Positions 1 through 6,616 of a DNA stretch of 21,008 bases are shown here, one piece after another. The translations under genes were made by a program, and so were the position numbers. Under the pieces are notes generated by a model that had not been told where the DNA came from, searched no databases, and worked only from the letters and a program-made list of their open reading frames with translations. Source of the DNA: Fimenecus sp045602655 (GTDB taxonomy: Bacteria > Bacillota > Clostridia > Oscillospirales > Acutalibacteraceae). Every line of letters begins with the position of its first letter. Position 1 is the stretch's first letter. The stretch is taken from contig JAZSBY010000078.1 in the NCBI GenBank assembly GCA_045602655.1, positions 1 to 21,008 of the forward strand, given 5' to 3'.

Positions 1-743
1 TTGAATGCAGTTCTCTTAACCATATCTGCAACTTCTGTAATATTTGCATCAGGAATTTTTGAAATCGCAGAGCGAACAACACCTGGACCTGATACACCAA
101 CATTGATTACGCAGTCAGGCTCGCCAACACCATGGAAAGCACCTGCCATAAATGGATTATCCTCAGGAGCATTGCAGAAAACAACCAATTTTGCAGGGCC
201 AATACAACCTTTATTAGCAGTAATTTCGGCAGATTCTTTGATAATCTGTCCCATAAGTTTGACTGCATCCATATTGATACCTGCTTTTGTTGAGCCGATA
301 TTAACTGATGAGCAAATGTGTTCAGTAACATCAAGTGCCTCAGGGATACTGCGAATAAGTGCCTCGTCACCGGCGGCAAAGCCTTTTTGAACAAGTGCAG
401 AATAACCGCCAATAAAGTTGACTCCAACTGTTTGTGCAACTTTTTCAAGAGTTTTTGCATATAAAACAGGGTCACCTTTGCCTGATGCCAAAATCATTGA
501 AATTGGGGTGACAGATATCCTTTTGTTGATAATAGGAATACCATATTCCTTTTCAATATCTTCACCGGTTTTAACAAGATTCTCCGCTTTTCTTGTCATC
601 TTCTCATAAATCTTATCACAAGTTGATTTTGCATCACCCGTGCAACAATCAAGCAGGGAAATACCCATTGTTATTGTTCTTATGTCAAGATTTTCATCCT
701 GTATCATATTTATAGTTTCAAGTATATCGTGTGTATTTATCAT
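1..743 (-). CDS. UPF0210 / DUF711 (PFL-family) protein, C-terminus cut by window edge
   Basis: The reverse strand is open from an ATG at 743 down to base 3 without a stop, giving the first 247 residues; family members are usually about 450 residues, so roughly half is present. The text reads as UPF0210/DUF711: an N-terminal NTHDILETINMI segment, then DIRTITMGISLLDC, PISMILASGKGDP, a GGYSALVQKGFAAGD stretch, SSVNIGSTKAGINMDAVK, and the glycine-rich FHGVGEPDCVINVGVSGPG. The biochemical role of this family is not established; databases call it PFL-family because of a structural resemblance to pyruvate formate-lyase-type folds. A GAGGT ribosome binding site sits just before the ATG. The gene follows the ACT-domain gene by only 15 bases, so the two are almost certainly co-transcribed. 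Family assignment is confident; function is unknown. Confidence 0.92.
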   Translation of the reverse strand, partial: MINTHDILETINMIQDENLDIRTITMGISLLDCCTGDAKSTCDKIYEKMTRKAENLVKTGEDIEKEYGIPIINKRISVTPISMILASGKGDPVLYAKTLEKVAQTVGVNFIGGYSALVQKGFAAGDEALIRSIPEALDVTEHICSSVNIGSTKAGINMDAVKLMGQIIKESAEITANKGCIGPAKLVVFCNAPEDNPFMAGAFHGVGEPDCVINVGVSGPGVVRSAISKIPDANITEVADMVKRTAF

Positions 744-758
744 ATTGATAACCTCAAA

Positions 759-1028
759 TTATATTCTGTGCATTGAATTGAAAATATCCTCGTGCATGAC
801 ATGTATTGAAAGAGCCATTTCGTTTCCTATTTGTGTAACCTTATCAGAAAATTCAGTGAAAGGCACTTTTGCTTTTTCAAAATCAACAAGCATAATCATA
901 CAGAACATATCCTGTAAAATTGACTGTGAAACCTCAATAACATTAACACCATTTTCGGCACAAACACCTGAAATTTTTGCAAGAATACCAACCATATCCT
1001 TACCAACTACAGTAATAATACCTCTCAT
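759..1028 (-). CDS. ACT domain protein, UPF0237 family
   Basis: This 89-residue protein is a single ACT domain (beta-alpha-beta-beta-alpha-beta). It opens with MRGIITVVGKDMVGILAKIS, the GKD-x-x-GILA-x-I pattern of amino-acid-sensing ACT modules, and continues with the ENGVNVIEVSQSI strand-turn. ACT domains usually bind small ligands, often amino acids, as dimers. This stand-alone type (UPF0237, distantly like GcvR) is normally encoded beside a UPF0210 gene, as it is here, 15 bases upstream of it. A GGAGGT ribosome binding site lies ahead of the ATG at 1028. It may be a ligand-sensing partner of the UPF0210 protein, but that is inference from gene pairing and no ligand can be read from the sequence. 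Confidence 0.93.
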   Translation of the reverse strand: MRGIITVVGKDMVGILAKISGVCAENGVNVIEVSQSILQDMFCMIMLVDFEKAKVPFTEFSDKVTQIGNEMALSIHVMHEDIFNSMHRI

Positions 1029-1058
1029 TTGTTATACCTCCAAAATTAAATTGTCAGT

Positions 1059-1087
1059 ATTTTAACACAATATTTTTAAAATGTGAA
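1059..1087 (-). promoter_or_regulatory. sigma-A-like promoter for the ACT-UPF0210 pair
   Basis: On the reverse strand a TTCACA -35 box (plus-strand 1082-1087) is followed after 17 bases by a TAAAAT -10 box (1059-1064). It faces the ACT gene start at 1028. It shares the intergenic region with the promoter of the divergent PHP gene. Confidence 0.6.
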
Positions 1088-1117
1088 TAACTTTATTAAA
1101 TATCTTTGGTTTTTTTA

Positions 1118-1147
1118 TTGAAAAATATTGGTAATGTGTAGTAAAAT
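1118..1147 (+). promoter_or_regulatory. sigma-A-like promoter for the PHP-ispE-reductase-melA run
   Basis: A TTGAAA -35 box (1118-1123) and a TAAAAT -10 box (1142-1147) are separated by 18 bases. The predicted start of transcription falls near 1154, just ahead of the AGAGGTG ribosome binding site at 1154-1160, so the leader would be very short. This is a motif match only. Confidence 0.5.
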
Positions 1148-1166
1148 ACATTTAGAGGTGTTGGCT

Positions 1167-1991
1167 ATGTATAAAAATATTGTAGATTTGCATGTTCATA
1201 CAGATAATTCCTTTGACGGAAATCACTCTGCCACTTTTTTTTGTGAGCAGGCAGAAATGACAGATTTAAGAGCTATTGCATTTACAGACCATTGTGAGGT
1301 TGACCAGTTCGTGGGTGACTCCTCATATGAAAAACGAATTTTCCAGGCATTTTTTGAGGTTTCAAAGGTTCGTTCTGCGTTTCGCGGGAAAATATTGGTT
1401 CTCAATGGAATTGAATTGGGTCAGCCTGCATTTGATATTCAAACAGCTGAAAAAATCTTAAGTACACATGATTATGATATGGTTTTAGGCTCTGTTCACA
1501 ATCTTCGTGGTGGTGAGGATTTTTATTTTATGAAAAATCTTTCCCGTACAGAAGCAGAAAAACTTTTGGAAGAATACTTTAATTCAATAATTGAAATGCT
1601 AAATTGGGGTAATTTTGATGTTCTTGCACATCTTACATACCCATTAAGATATTTTTACTCACAGTCGAATCTTGATATTGATTTGGATAAATTTAAAAAT
1701 CAGATTGATGAAATCCTTTTGCTTACAGCTAAATCGGGCAAAGCACTTGAAATAAACACAGCTGCACTTCGTCAGCCTCTTAATAAACTTTCACCCGAGG
1801 TAGATATTGTAAAACGATTTAAGGAACTTGGCGGTGAGTATGTTACAGTAGGCTCCGATGCACATTATGCCGAACACCTTGCAGCCGACATAGATATGGC
1901 TTATAATTGTGCTCTTGAAGCAGGGTTTGACAGTATAACATTTTTTCAAAAACGAACTCCTATAGAAATGAGAATTGAAGTGGAGGAATAA
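1167..1991 (+). CDS. PHP-domain phosphatase, histidinol-phosphatase (HisK/HolPase) type
   Basis: The 274-residue protein is a PHP-family metallohydrolase, which hydrolyses phosphomonoesters at a multinuclear metal centre. Expected metal ligands are visible in order: LHVHTD (H9, H11), FTDHCE (D41, H42), GIELG (E83), GSVHN (H111), DVLAHLTY (H155) and GSDAHY (D231, H233). Length and motif order fit the histidinol-phosphate phosphatase subgroup (TIGR01856-like). No other his genes are in the window, so the true substrate may be a different phosphate ester. The ATG at 1167 is preferred over the in-frame ATG at 1128 because AGAGGTG lies 6 bases before it and the catalytic motif then begins at residue 9. 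The 3' end carries the ribosome binding site for ispE, which starts 3 bases after the stop. Confidence 0.9.
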   Translation: MYKNIVDLHVHTDNSFDGNHSATFFCEQAEMTDLRAIAFTDHCEVDQFVGDSSYEKRIFQAFFEVSKVRSAFRGKILVLNGIELGQPAFDIQTAEKILSTHDYDMVLGSVHNLRGGEDFYFMKNLSRTEAEKLLEEYFNSIIEMLNWGNFDVLAHLTYPLRYFYSQSNLDIDLDKFKNQIDEILLLTAKSGKALEINTAALRQPLNKLSPEVDIVKRFKELGGEYVTVGSDAHYAEHLAADIDMAYNCALEAGFDSITFFQKRTPIEMRIEVEE

Positions 1992-1994
1992 ACA

Positions 1995-2858
1995 ATGAAG
2001 GTTAAAGCAGCAGCAAAAATAAACTTGATGCTTGATATACTCAAAAGACTTGACAATGGTTATCATAGCCTTTTTATGATTATGCAGTCTGTTGACTTGT
2101 ATGATGTGGTTGATGTTGAAAAAAACACCAATAACGAGATTTTTATTAAATGTGACACTGAGGGTGTGCCTTGCAACGAAAAGAATATTGCATATAAATG
2201 TGCAAAGGCATTTTTTGATGCTCTTTCCATTGATGATAGGGGAGTTACTATCGAAATTCAGAAAAATATCCCTATGGCAGCAGGTACGGCTGGTGGAAGT
2301 GCTGATGGTGCAGGTGTCCTTTATTGTCTGAATAAAATTTACAAAACAAATCTTACGGAAAAAGAACTTTGTGACATTGGTGCAAAGGTTGGTGCAGATA
2401 TTCCATTCAGTCTTGTGGGCGGTACTGCAATTGCACTTAATACAGGTAATGTTATTGCACCAGTTAAGGATTTTCCTGAGTGTTATATTGTTCTTGCAAA
2501 GCCTGAACAGGATGTTTCAACACCTGAGGCTTATGCTCAGTTTGATGCTCTTACTCGTGTTCGTCATCTTGACAGAGTTTCAATGATTGAGGCAGTTGCA
2601 GAGGGCGATTACGAAAAAATCTGCAACTTGTGTGGAAATGTTTTTGAACAAGCCGTTGAAGTGCCCAAAAGACCTCATATTAAAGGCGTTATGAGAAAAA
2701 GTGGTGCAGATGCTTGTTGTATGAGCGGAAGCGGACCAACTGTTTTTGGTATCTTCAGCGATAAAGAAAAAGCAGAGGATGCATATTTAAAACTTTCAAA
2801 AAAATATGCACATGTTTATCTTTGCAAACCTGCCAATAAGGGTATTGTTGAGATGTAA
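1995..2858 (+). CDS. ispE: 4-diphosphocytidyl-2-C-methyl-D-erythritol kinase
   Basis: IspE phosphorylates CDP-methylerythritol in the cytoplasmic MEP pathway of isoprenoid precursor synthesis. The 287-residue length is typical. It shows the GHMP-kinase signatures: AAKINLML near the N-terminus (K8), the glycine-rich ATP loop MAAGTAGGSADGAG at residues 94-107, GADIPF with the candidate catalytic D135, and the C-terminal CMSGSGPTVFG loop. The ATP loop differs from the usual GLGGGSSDAA text (T for L, A for G), but the glycines and the SAD core are kept. The start is fixed by GGAGG at 1982-1986, inside the end of the upstream PHP gene, so the two are likely translationally coupled. The downstream reductase may act on isoprenoids, which would give a functional link. 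Confidence 0.97.
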   Translation: MKVKAAAKINLMLDILKRLDNGYHSLFMIMQSVDLYDVVDVEKNTNNEIFIKCDTEGVPCNEKNIAYKCAKAFFDALSIDDRGVTIEIQKNIPMAAGTAGGSADGAGVLYCLNKIYKTNLTEKELCDIGAKVGADIPFSLVGGTAIALNTGNVIAPVKDFPECYIVLAKPEQDVSTPEAYAQFDALTRVRHLDRVSMIEAVAEGDYEKICNLCGNVFEQAVEVPKRPHIKGVMRKSGADACCMSGSGPTVFGIFSDKEKAEDAYLKLSKKYAHVYLCKPANKGIVEM

Positions 2859-2882
2859 ATCACAAATGGGAGAAGGATTATT

Positions 2883-4283
2883 ATGAATAAATATGATGTA
2901 TTTGTTGTAGGTGCATCAACAACCGGATGTTGGTTTGCCTATAAAATGGCAAAACAAGGATTTAAAGTTCTTGTAATTGAGAAAAATGAGCCTGATGATG
3001 TTTCAAGGGAATATGATGTTTTCCATATGGGTAAAGCCGATATGGAAAAATTTGATTTATCCATTCCCGAAGAAAGTGACCCATTACGCGAATTTTGTTT
3101 TGCTCACTCAACAATGGTTTCACCTTACGGAAACTATCCCAAAGCCTGTGCAGAAGCACCAGTTATAGGCTTACATAAACATGATTATATTATGGCTATG
3201 GCTGAAAGAGCAAAAAATGCAGGTGCAGAGATAATCTATGGTGCATCATTTACTGATTTTATTTATAATGAAAAAAATCAAATCATTGGTGCAAAATATA
3301 TGACTAATGATGGCAAAAATGAAGCCTATGCACGAATTGTAGCCGATTGTTCAGGTATTCCTGCAGTTGCCCGTACAAAACTTCCCGACACATCAGTTGT
3401 TGGCAATTTTAAACTTACAAATAAAGACATTCTTTTTGTAGTGCTTTATTATGCAGAGTATCTTAAAAAGGATTTTAACCCAAGAGAACTTGATGGTTTC
3501 TTCCTTTCTTATAAATCCTGGTCTGCTCCGTCAGACAATCCAAATGGTGCAATTCTTGGTATAGGTGCATTCTATGGTTATGATTATGCTGAAGAAATCT
3601 TTAAAGAAGATTTTATGAAGAATGTTAGTTTTCCCGAATATAGAGTTGAGAGAGTAGAAAAGGGTATGACACCTTATCACACATCTGTTTATTCATTAGT
3701 TGATGATGGCTTTATTGTCTTGGGTGATGCTGCCTGCCATACAAAACCAACTTGTGGTGAGGGTTGCACATCATCACTTGTTGCGGGCGAAATCGCAGTT
3801 GAAGTTATTTCAAATCTTCTAAAAACAGATAAATTTCTTACAAAAGAAAGAATGTGGAGCATCAATAAGCGATATATGACTGCACAAGGTAAGGATTTTG
3901 ACTCAATGCGACCACTTCTTATGGGTATTATTTCACTTGGATACGATGAAGCAGAATATCTCTTTAAGAATGATATTATGTTTAGCGAAAAAATCCTTGG
4001 TGGAATGGATACAGGTCTTGTTCTTGACGGGAACGATATTGCCGGTATCGTTAAAGGCATCGTAAATGGTGTTGCAAGTAAAAATATCAGTGCATCATCT
4101 ATTGCAAAACTTGTTAAAGGACTTATGTATAGTACACAAGTTGGCACATTGTACGATAACTATCCTGCTAACTATGAGGATTTCCCACAGTGGAAAGCAA
4201 AAGCAGATAAGCTTTGGGCAGAAATCGGACCGGTTGCCAATACCTGTGACCCTGAAATTCTTAAAAAATTAGGATTTAAATAA
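2883..4283 (+). CDS. FAD-dependent oxidoreductase, geranylgeranyl-reductase-like
   Basis: The 466-residue protein begins with a Rossmann FAD/NAD(P)-binding loop, VVGASTTGCWFAYKMAKQG (G10, S12, G15), ending in an acidic VIEK strand (E33). A second FAD-binding stretch, LGDAACHTKPTCGEG (residues 280-294), is the GD-x-A-x-x-x-x-P-x-x-GEG signature of the group that includes geranylgeranyl reductases and PHBH-type monooxygenases. Geranylgeranyl reductases saturate prenyl chains of lipids or quinones. Its place 24 bases after ispE supports an isoprenoid substrate, but that is inference, and it could equally be another flavin hydroxylase or dehydrogenase. The C-terminal third is family-specific and I recognise no extra domain. 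A GGGAGAAGG ribosome binding site precedes the ATG. The short leader resembles that of the next gene. Confidence 0.8.
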   Translation: MNKYDVFVVGASTTGCWFAYKMAKQGFKVLVIEKNEPDDVSREYDVFHMGKADMEKFDLSIPEESDPLREFCFAHSTMVSPYGNYPKACAEAPVIGLHKHDYIMAMAERAKNAGAEIIYGASFTDFIYNEKNQIIGAKYMTNDGKNEAYARIVADCSGIPAVARTKLPDTSVVGNFKLTNKDILFVVLYYAEYLKKDFNPRELDGFFLSYKSWSAPSDNPNGAILGIGAFYGYDYAEEIFKEDFMKNVSFPEYRVERVEKGMTPYHTSVYSLVDDGFIVLGDAACHTKPTCGEGCTSSLVAGEIAVEVISNLLKTDKFLTKERMWSINKRYMTAQGKDFDSMRPLLMGIISLGYDEAEYLFKNDIMFSEKILGGMDTGLVLDGNDIAGIVKGIVNGVASKNISASSIAKLVKGLMYSTQVGTLYDNYPANYEDFPQWKAKADKLWAEIGPVANTCDPEILKKLGFK

Positions 4284-4312
4284 TCACAAACTTACTTGGG
4301 AAGGAATTTATT

Positions 4313-5632
4313 ATGAAAATAACATTTATGGGTGCGGGTAGTACCGTTTTTGCAAGAAATGTTATCGGTGACTGTATGTGCACAGAATCACTTCGTGACA
4401 GCGTTTTTGCACTTTATGATATTGATGCTCAAAGACTTGAAGAAAGTCGGGTAATCCTTGAGGCTATGAGAAAAGCCAAGGGTGGTTTCGGTAAAATTGA
4501 GTGCTATGTGGGTGTAGAGAATCGAAAAGATGCTCTTCGTGGTGCTAATTTTGTTGTCAATGCTATTCAGGTTGGTCTTTATGACCCTTGCACAATCATT
4601 GACTTTGAAGTGCCAAAAAAATACGGTTTAAGACAGACTATCGGTGATACTCTTGGCATCGGTGGAATTATGCGTACGCTTCGTACAATTCCTGTTTTGA
4701 AGGACTTTGCAAACGATATGGAAGAGGTTTGCCCTGATGCACTTTTCATGAATTATGTTAATCCTATGGCTATGCTTACAGGCTATATGCTTCGATATAC
4801 AGGTGTTAAAACTGTCGGACTTTGCCATAGTGTTCAGGGCTGTTCAGAATGGCTTCTTAAAAAACTTAATATGGAAGACAAATTAGAGGGCAGAAAAGAA
4901 CTTATCGCAGGTATCAACCACATGGGTTGGCTTTTGGAAATTAAAGATAAAAACGGGGTTGACCTTTATCCTGAAATCAAATCAAGAGTGGATGCTTATA
5001 TGGAAAAGCCTGATGCAGATGATAAAGTGCGTATGGATTACATTAAAAACTTCGGTTATTACTGCACAGAATCAAGTGAGCATAATGCCGAGTATAATAT
5101 GTTCTATATTAAATCTAAATACCCTGAACTTATTGAGCGGTATAATATTCCACTTGACGAATATCCTCGTCGTTGTATTGAACAGATTGAGCGTTGGAAA
5201 AAAGACTATGCAGAAATGCTCCAGAAAGGTGTTAAAGAGCACGAACGCTCAAATGAATACGCGTCAAGAATTATGGAGTCAATGGTAACAGGTGACCCAT
5301 ATCAGATTGGCGGTAATGTGCTTAACACAGGGCATCTTATTTCAAACCTACCTGAAAACGCTTGTGTTGAAGTGCCTTGTCTTGTAAACGGCAGAGGGAT
5401 TCACCCTTGCCATGTTGGTGCATTACCGGTACAATGTGCCGCTATGAATATGACAAATATCAATGTTCAGTTGCTTACAATTGAGGCAGCAGTTACGGGT
5501 AAAAAAGAGCATATTTATCAAGCTGCGATGCTTGACCCGCATACAGGTAGTGAACTTGATATTGATACAATCAAGAAAATGGTTGACGATTTGATTTTTG
5601 CACACGGTGATTACCTACCAAGATTTAATTAG
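4313..5632 (+). CDS. melA: alpha-galactosidase, glycoside hydrolase family 4
   Basis: The 439-residue protein matches MelA along its whole length as I recall the E. coli protein (about 451 residues). GH4 enzymes use NAD+ and a divalent metal (usually Mn2+) in an oxidation-elimination mechanism to cleave alpha-galactosides such as melibiose. Visible features are the N-terminal NAD-binding loop FMGAGSTVFARNV, a YDID acidic strand end, DTLGIGGIMRTLRTIP, FMNYVNPMAM, the metal-binding GLCHSVQG (C171) and GINHMGW (H203), and NINVQLLTIEA near the C-terminus. GLCHSVQG points to the MelA subgroup rather than 6-phospho-glucosidases. No galactoside transporter is adjacent, so uptake must be encoded elsewhere. 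The GGGAAGGA ribosome binding site lies in the 29-base gap after the reductase gene. A strong terminator follows. Confidence 0.96.
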   Translation: MKITFMGAGSTVFARNVIGDCMCTESLRDSVFALYDIDAQRLEESRVILEAMRKAKGGFGKIECYVGVENRKDALRGANFVVNAIQVGLYDPCTIIDFEVPKKYGLRQTIGDTLGIGGIMRTLRTIPVLKDFANDMEEVCPDALFMNYVNPMAMLTGYMLRYTGVKTVGLCHSVQGCSEWLLKKLNMEDKLEGRKELIAGINHMGWLLEIKDKNGVDLYPEIKSRVDAYMEKPDADDKVRMDYIKNFGYYCTESSEHNAEYNMFYIKSKYPELIERYNIPLDEYPRRCIEQIERWKKDYAEMLQKGVKEHERSNEYASRIMESMVTGDPYQIGGNVLNTGHLISNLPENACVEVPCLVNGRGIHPCHVGALPVQCAAMNMTNINVQLLTIEAAVTGKKEHIYQAAMLDPHTGSELDIDTIKKMVDDLIFAHGDYLPRFN

Positions 5633-5666
5633 AACCACATCATTCCGACTAAATACATATTAAAGT

Positions 5667-5699
5667 AAAAAAATGTAGGGGAGTGACCCTACATTTTTT
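5667..5699. terminator. bidirectional terminator between melA and the phosphatase gene
   Basis: ATGTAGGG (5673-5680) pairs with CCCTACAT (5687-5694) around a 6-base loop. Runs of A before and T after the stem extend it and provide a U-tract in both directions. It lies between two convergent genes, and its right flank contains the stop codon of the reverse-strand phosphatase gene. Confidence 0.9.
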
Positions 5700-6156
5700 A
5701 TCTGTTTGAATTTATATACTCAAATAGTTTTGTGCAACCAAGCAAAACATCGTTATAAGTCGTCTTAAAATCCCTTGTGTACCAAGGGTCGGCAACATCA
5801 CGGTCAATATGTGCAAAACTTAATAATTTATGTATCTTGTTGTCCTTGTCATAACCGATAATTCTGTTGATGTTTCGCATATTTGCACTATCCATTCCGA
5901 TTATGAAGTCATATTTTTCATAGTCGGATTTTTTTAATTGAACTGCTTGTCTTTTTGTATAAGGTATTCCCATTTCATCAAGAATTTTCTTTGTACCCCA
6001 ATGGGTGTCATTACCGATTTCTTCCGTGCTTGTAGCACTTGAACAAATGAGAAAATCGTTTTCCATACCGTTCTTTTTAACAATATCCTTCATCACAAAT
6101 TCTGCCATAGTAGAACGGCAGATATTTCCGTGACAAACAAACATAATTTTAATCAT
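5698..6156 (-). CDS. low-molecular-weight protein tyrosine phosphatase
   Basis: The 152-residue protein has the LMW-PTP active-site loop C-x5-R-S as CHGNICRS (C8, R14, S15) immediately after the first strand, and the general-acid motif DPWY (D123) near the C-terminus. These enzymes dephosphorylate phosphotyrosine, and in Firmicutes sometimes phosphoarginine, on cytoplasmic proteins. The ATG at 6156 is chosen over the in-frame ATG at 6180. It has AAAGG about 9 bases ahead, places the P-loop at the usual distance from the N-terminus, and lies downstream of a promoter whose -10 box overlaps the earlier ATG. Substrate specificity cannot be told from the sequence. It is a single-gene transcript closed by the shared terminator with melA. 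Confidence 0.94.
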   Translation of the reverse strand: MIKIMFVCHGNICRSTMAEFVMKDIVKKNGMENDFLICSSATSTEEIGNDTHWGTKKILDEMGIPYTKRQAVQLKKSDYEKYDFIIGMDSANMRNINRIIGYDKDNKIHKLLSFAHIDRDVADPWYTRDFKTTYNDVLLGCTKLFEYINSNR

Positions 6157-6178
6157 ACAATCAAACCTTTCACTGACC

Positions 6179-6206
6179 ATTTTATCATATAATACCGTTT
6201 TTTCAA
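6179..6206 (-). promoter_or_regulatory. sigma-A-like promoter of the tyrosine phosphatase gene
   Basis: Reverse-strand TTGAAA (plus 6201-6206), 16 bases, then TAAAAT (6179-6184). Transcription would begin near 6172, downstream of the alternative ATG at 6180. This supports translation from 6156. Confidence 0.6.
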
Positions 6207-6209
6207 GTT

Positions 6210-6237
6210 ATATTCGTTTTTATTCTGTCATATAAAT
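6210..6237 (+). promoter_or_regulatory. candidate sigma-E promoter of spoIIID
   Basis: TTATATT (ending at 6214) and CATATAAAT (6229-6237) are separated by 14 bases. In Bacillus subtilis the mother-cell factor sigma-E recognises a -35 close to kmATATT and a -10 close to CATACAnT at that spacing, and spoIIID belongs to the sigma-E regulon. The match is good but not perfect. No comparable sigma-A hexamers are seen here. Confidence 0.55.
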
Positions 6238-6250
6238 TTATGACAGAATA
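6221..6250. repeat. 12-bp perfect inverted repeat before spoIIID
   Basis: TATTCTGTCATA (6221-6232) and TATGACAGAATA (6239-6250) are exact reverse complements separated by 6 bases. The element overlaps the candidate -10 box and ends at the ribosome binding site (AGGAGG from 6250). It could be an operator, an SD-proximal RNA hairpin, or both. It resembles a SpoIIID-type half-site (GACA core) on each arm, which would allow autoregulation. Confidence 0.8.
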
Positions 6251-6262
6251 GGAGGGCTTGGT

Positions 6263-6514
6263 TTGAAAAGTTTAGTTGATGAAAGAGCATCTATGTTAGG
6301 TGAATATATTGTTGAGAATAATGCGACTGTCCGTGCTACTGCAAAAGTGTTTGGTGTAAGCAAAAGTACGGTACATATGGATGTTTCAAAAAGGCTGTCA
6401 ACAGTTAATCCGATTTTATATAAAAAGGTGAGAAAAGTCCTTGATATTAACAAAGAGGAAAGGCATATTCGTGGTGGATTAGCCACCAAAGAAAAATATA
6501 TGTCTAAAAAGTGA
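6263..6514 (+). CDS. spoIIID: stage III sporulation transcriptional regulator SpoIIID
   Basis: The 83-residue DNA-binding protein controls mother-cell gene expression during endospore formation. It aligns along its length with Bacillus SpoIIID (93 residues there). The text shows ERASMLGEYIVENNATVRA, a helix-turn-helix with the recognition helix in VFGVSKSTVHMDVSKRL (residues 29-45), and the conserved HIRGGLATKEKY tail. The start is TTG at 6263, supported by AGGAGGG at 6250-6256 with a 6-base spacer; no ATG lies at a suitable distance. The gene stands alone between the phosphatase and ileS genes, with a sigma-E-like promoter and a palindrome directly upstream. Its presence argues that the organism, or a recent ancestor, sporulates. 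Confidence 0.97.
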   Translation: MKSLVDERASMLGEYIVENNATVRATAKVFGVSKSTVHMDVSKRLSTVNPILYKKVRKVLDINKEERHIRGGLATKEKYMSKK

Positions 6515-6543
6515 TTTATTGTACATAATTTTCCTTTTAACAC

Positions 6544-6571
6544 TTGAAATTTCACTATATTCGTGTATAAT
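6544..6571 (+). promoter_or_regulatory. sigma-A-like promoter of ileS
   Basis: TTGAAA (6544-6549), a 16-base spacer and TATAAT (6566-6571). The transcript would start near 6578, leaving a leader of only about 39 bases before the GTG start. That is too short for a T-box element. Confidence 0.75.
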
Positions 6572-6616
6572 ATTATCTGTTAAAATATGCACATATATCG
6601 AAAGGTGGACTATATA

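Noticed and set aside
640..1065. Plus-strand 141-residue open frame
   Set aside because: It lies antisense to the ACT and UPF0210 genes, has no ribosome binding site and a low-complexity Ile/Ser-rich translation. It is a shadow of the real genes.
3689..4147. Reverse-strand 152-residue open frame inside the reductase gene
   Set aside because: Antisense to a well-supported coding sequence, with no recognisable domain and no ribosome binding site.
6157..6180. Upstream ATG for the tyrosine phosphatase
   Set aside because: It overlaps the predicted -10 box and has no ribosome binding site.
6587..6616. ATG at 6587 as the ileS start
   Set aside because: There is no ribosome binding site before it and it falls only about 9 bases after the predicted transcription start. 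GTG at 6617 has AAAGGTGG at good spacing.
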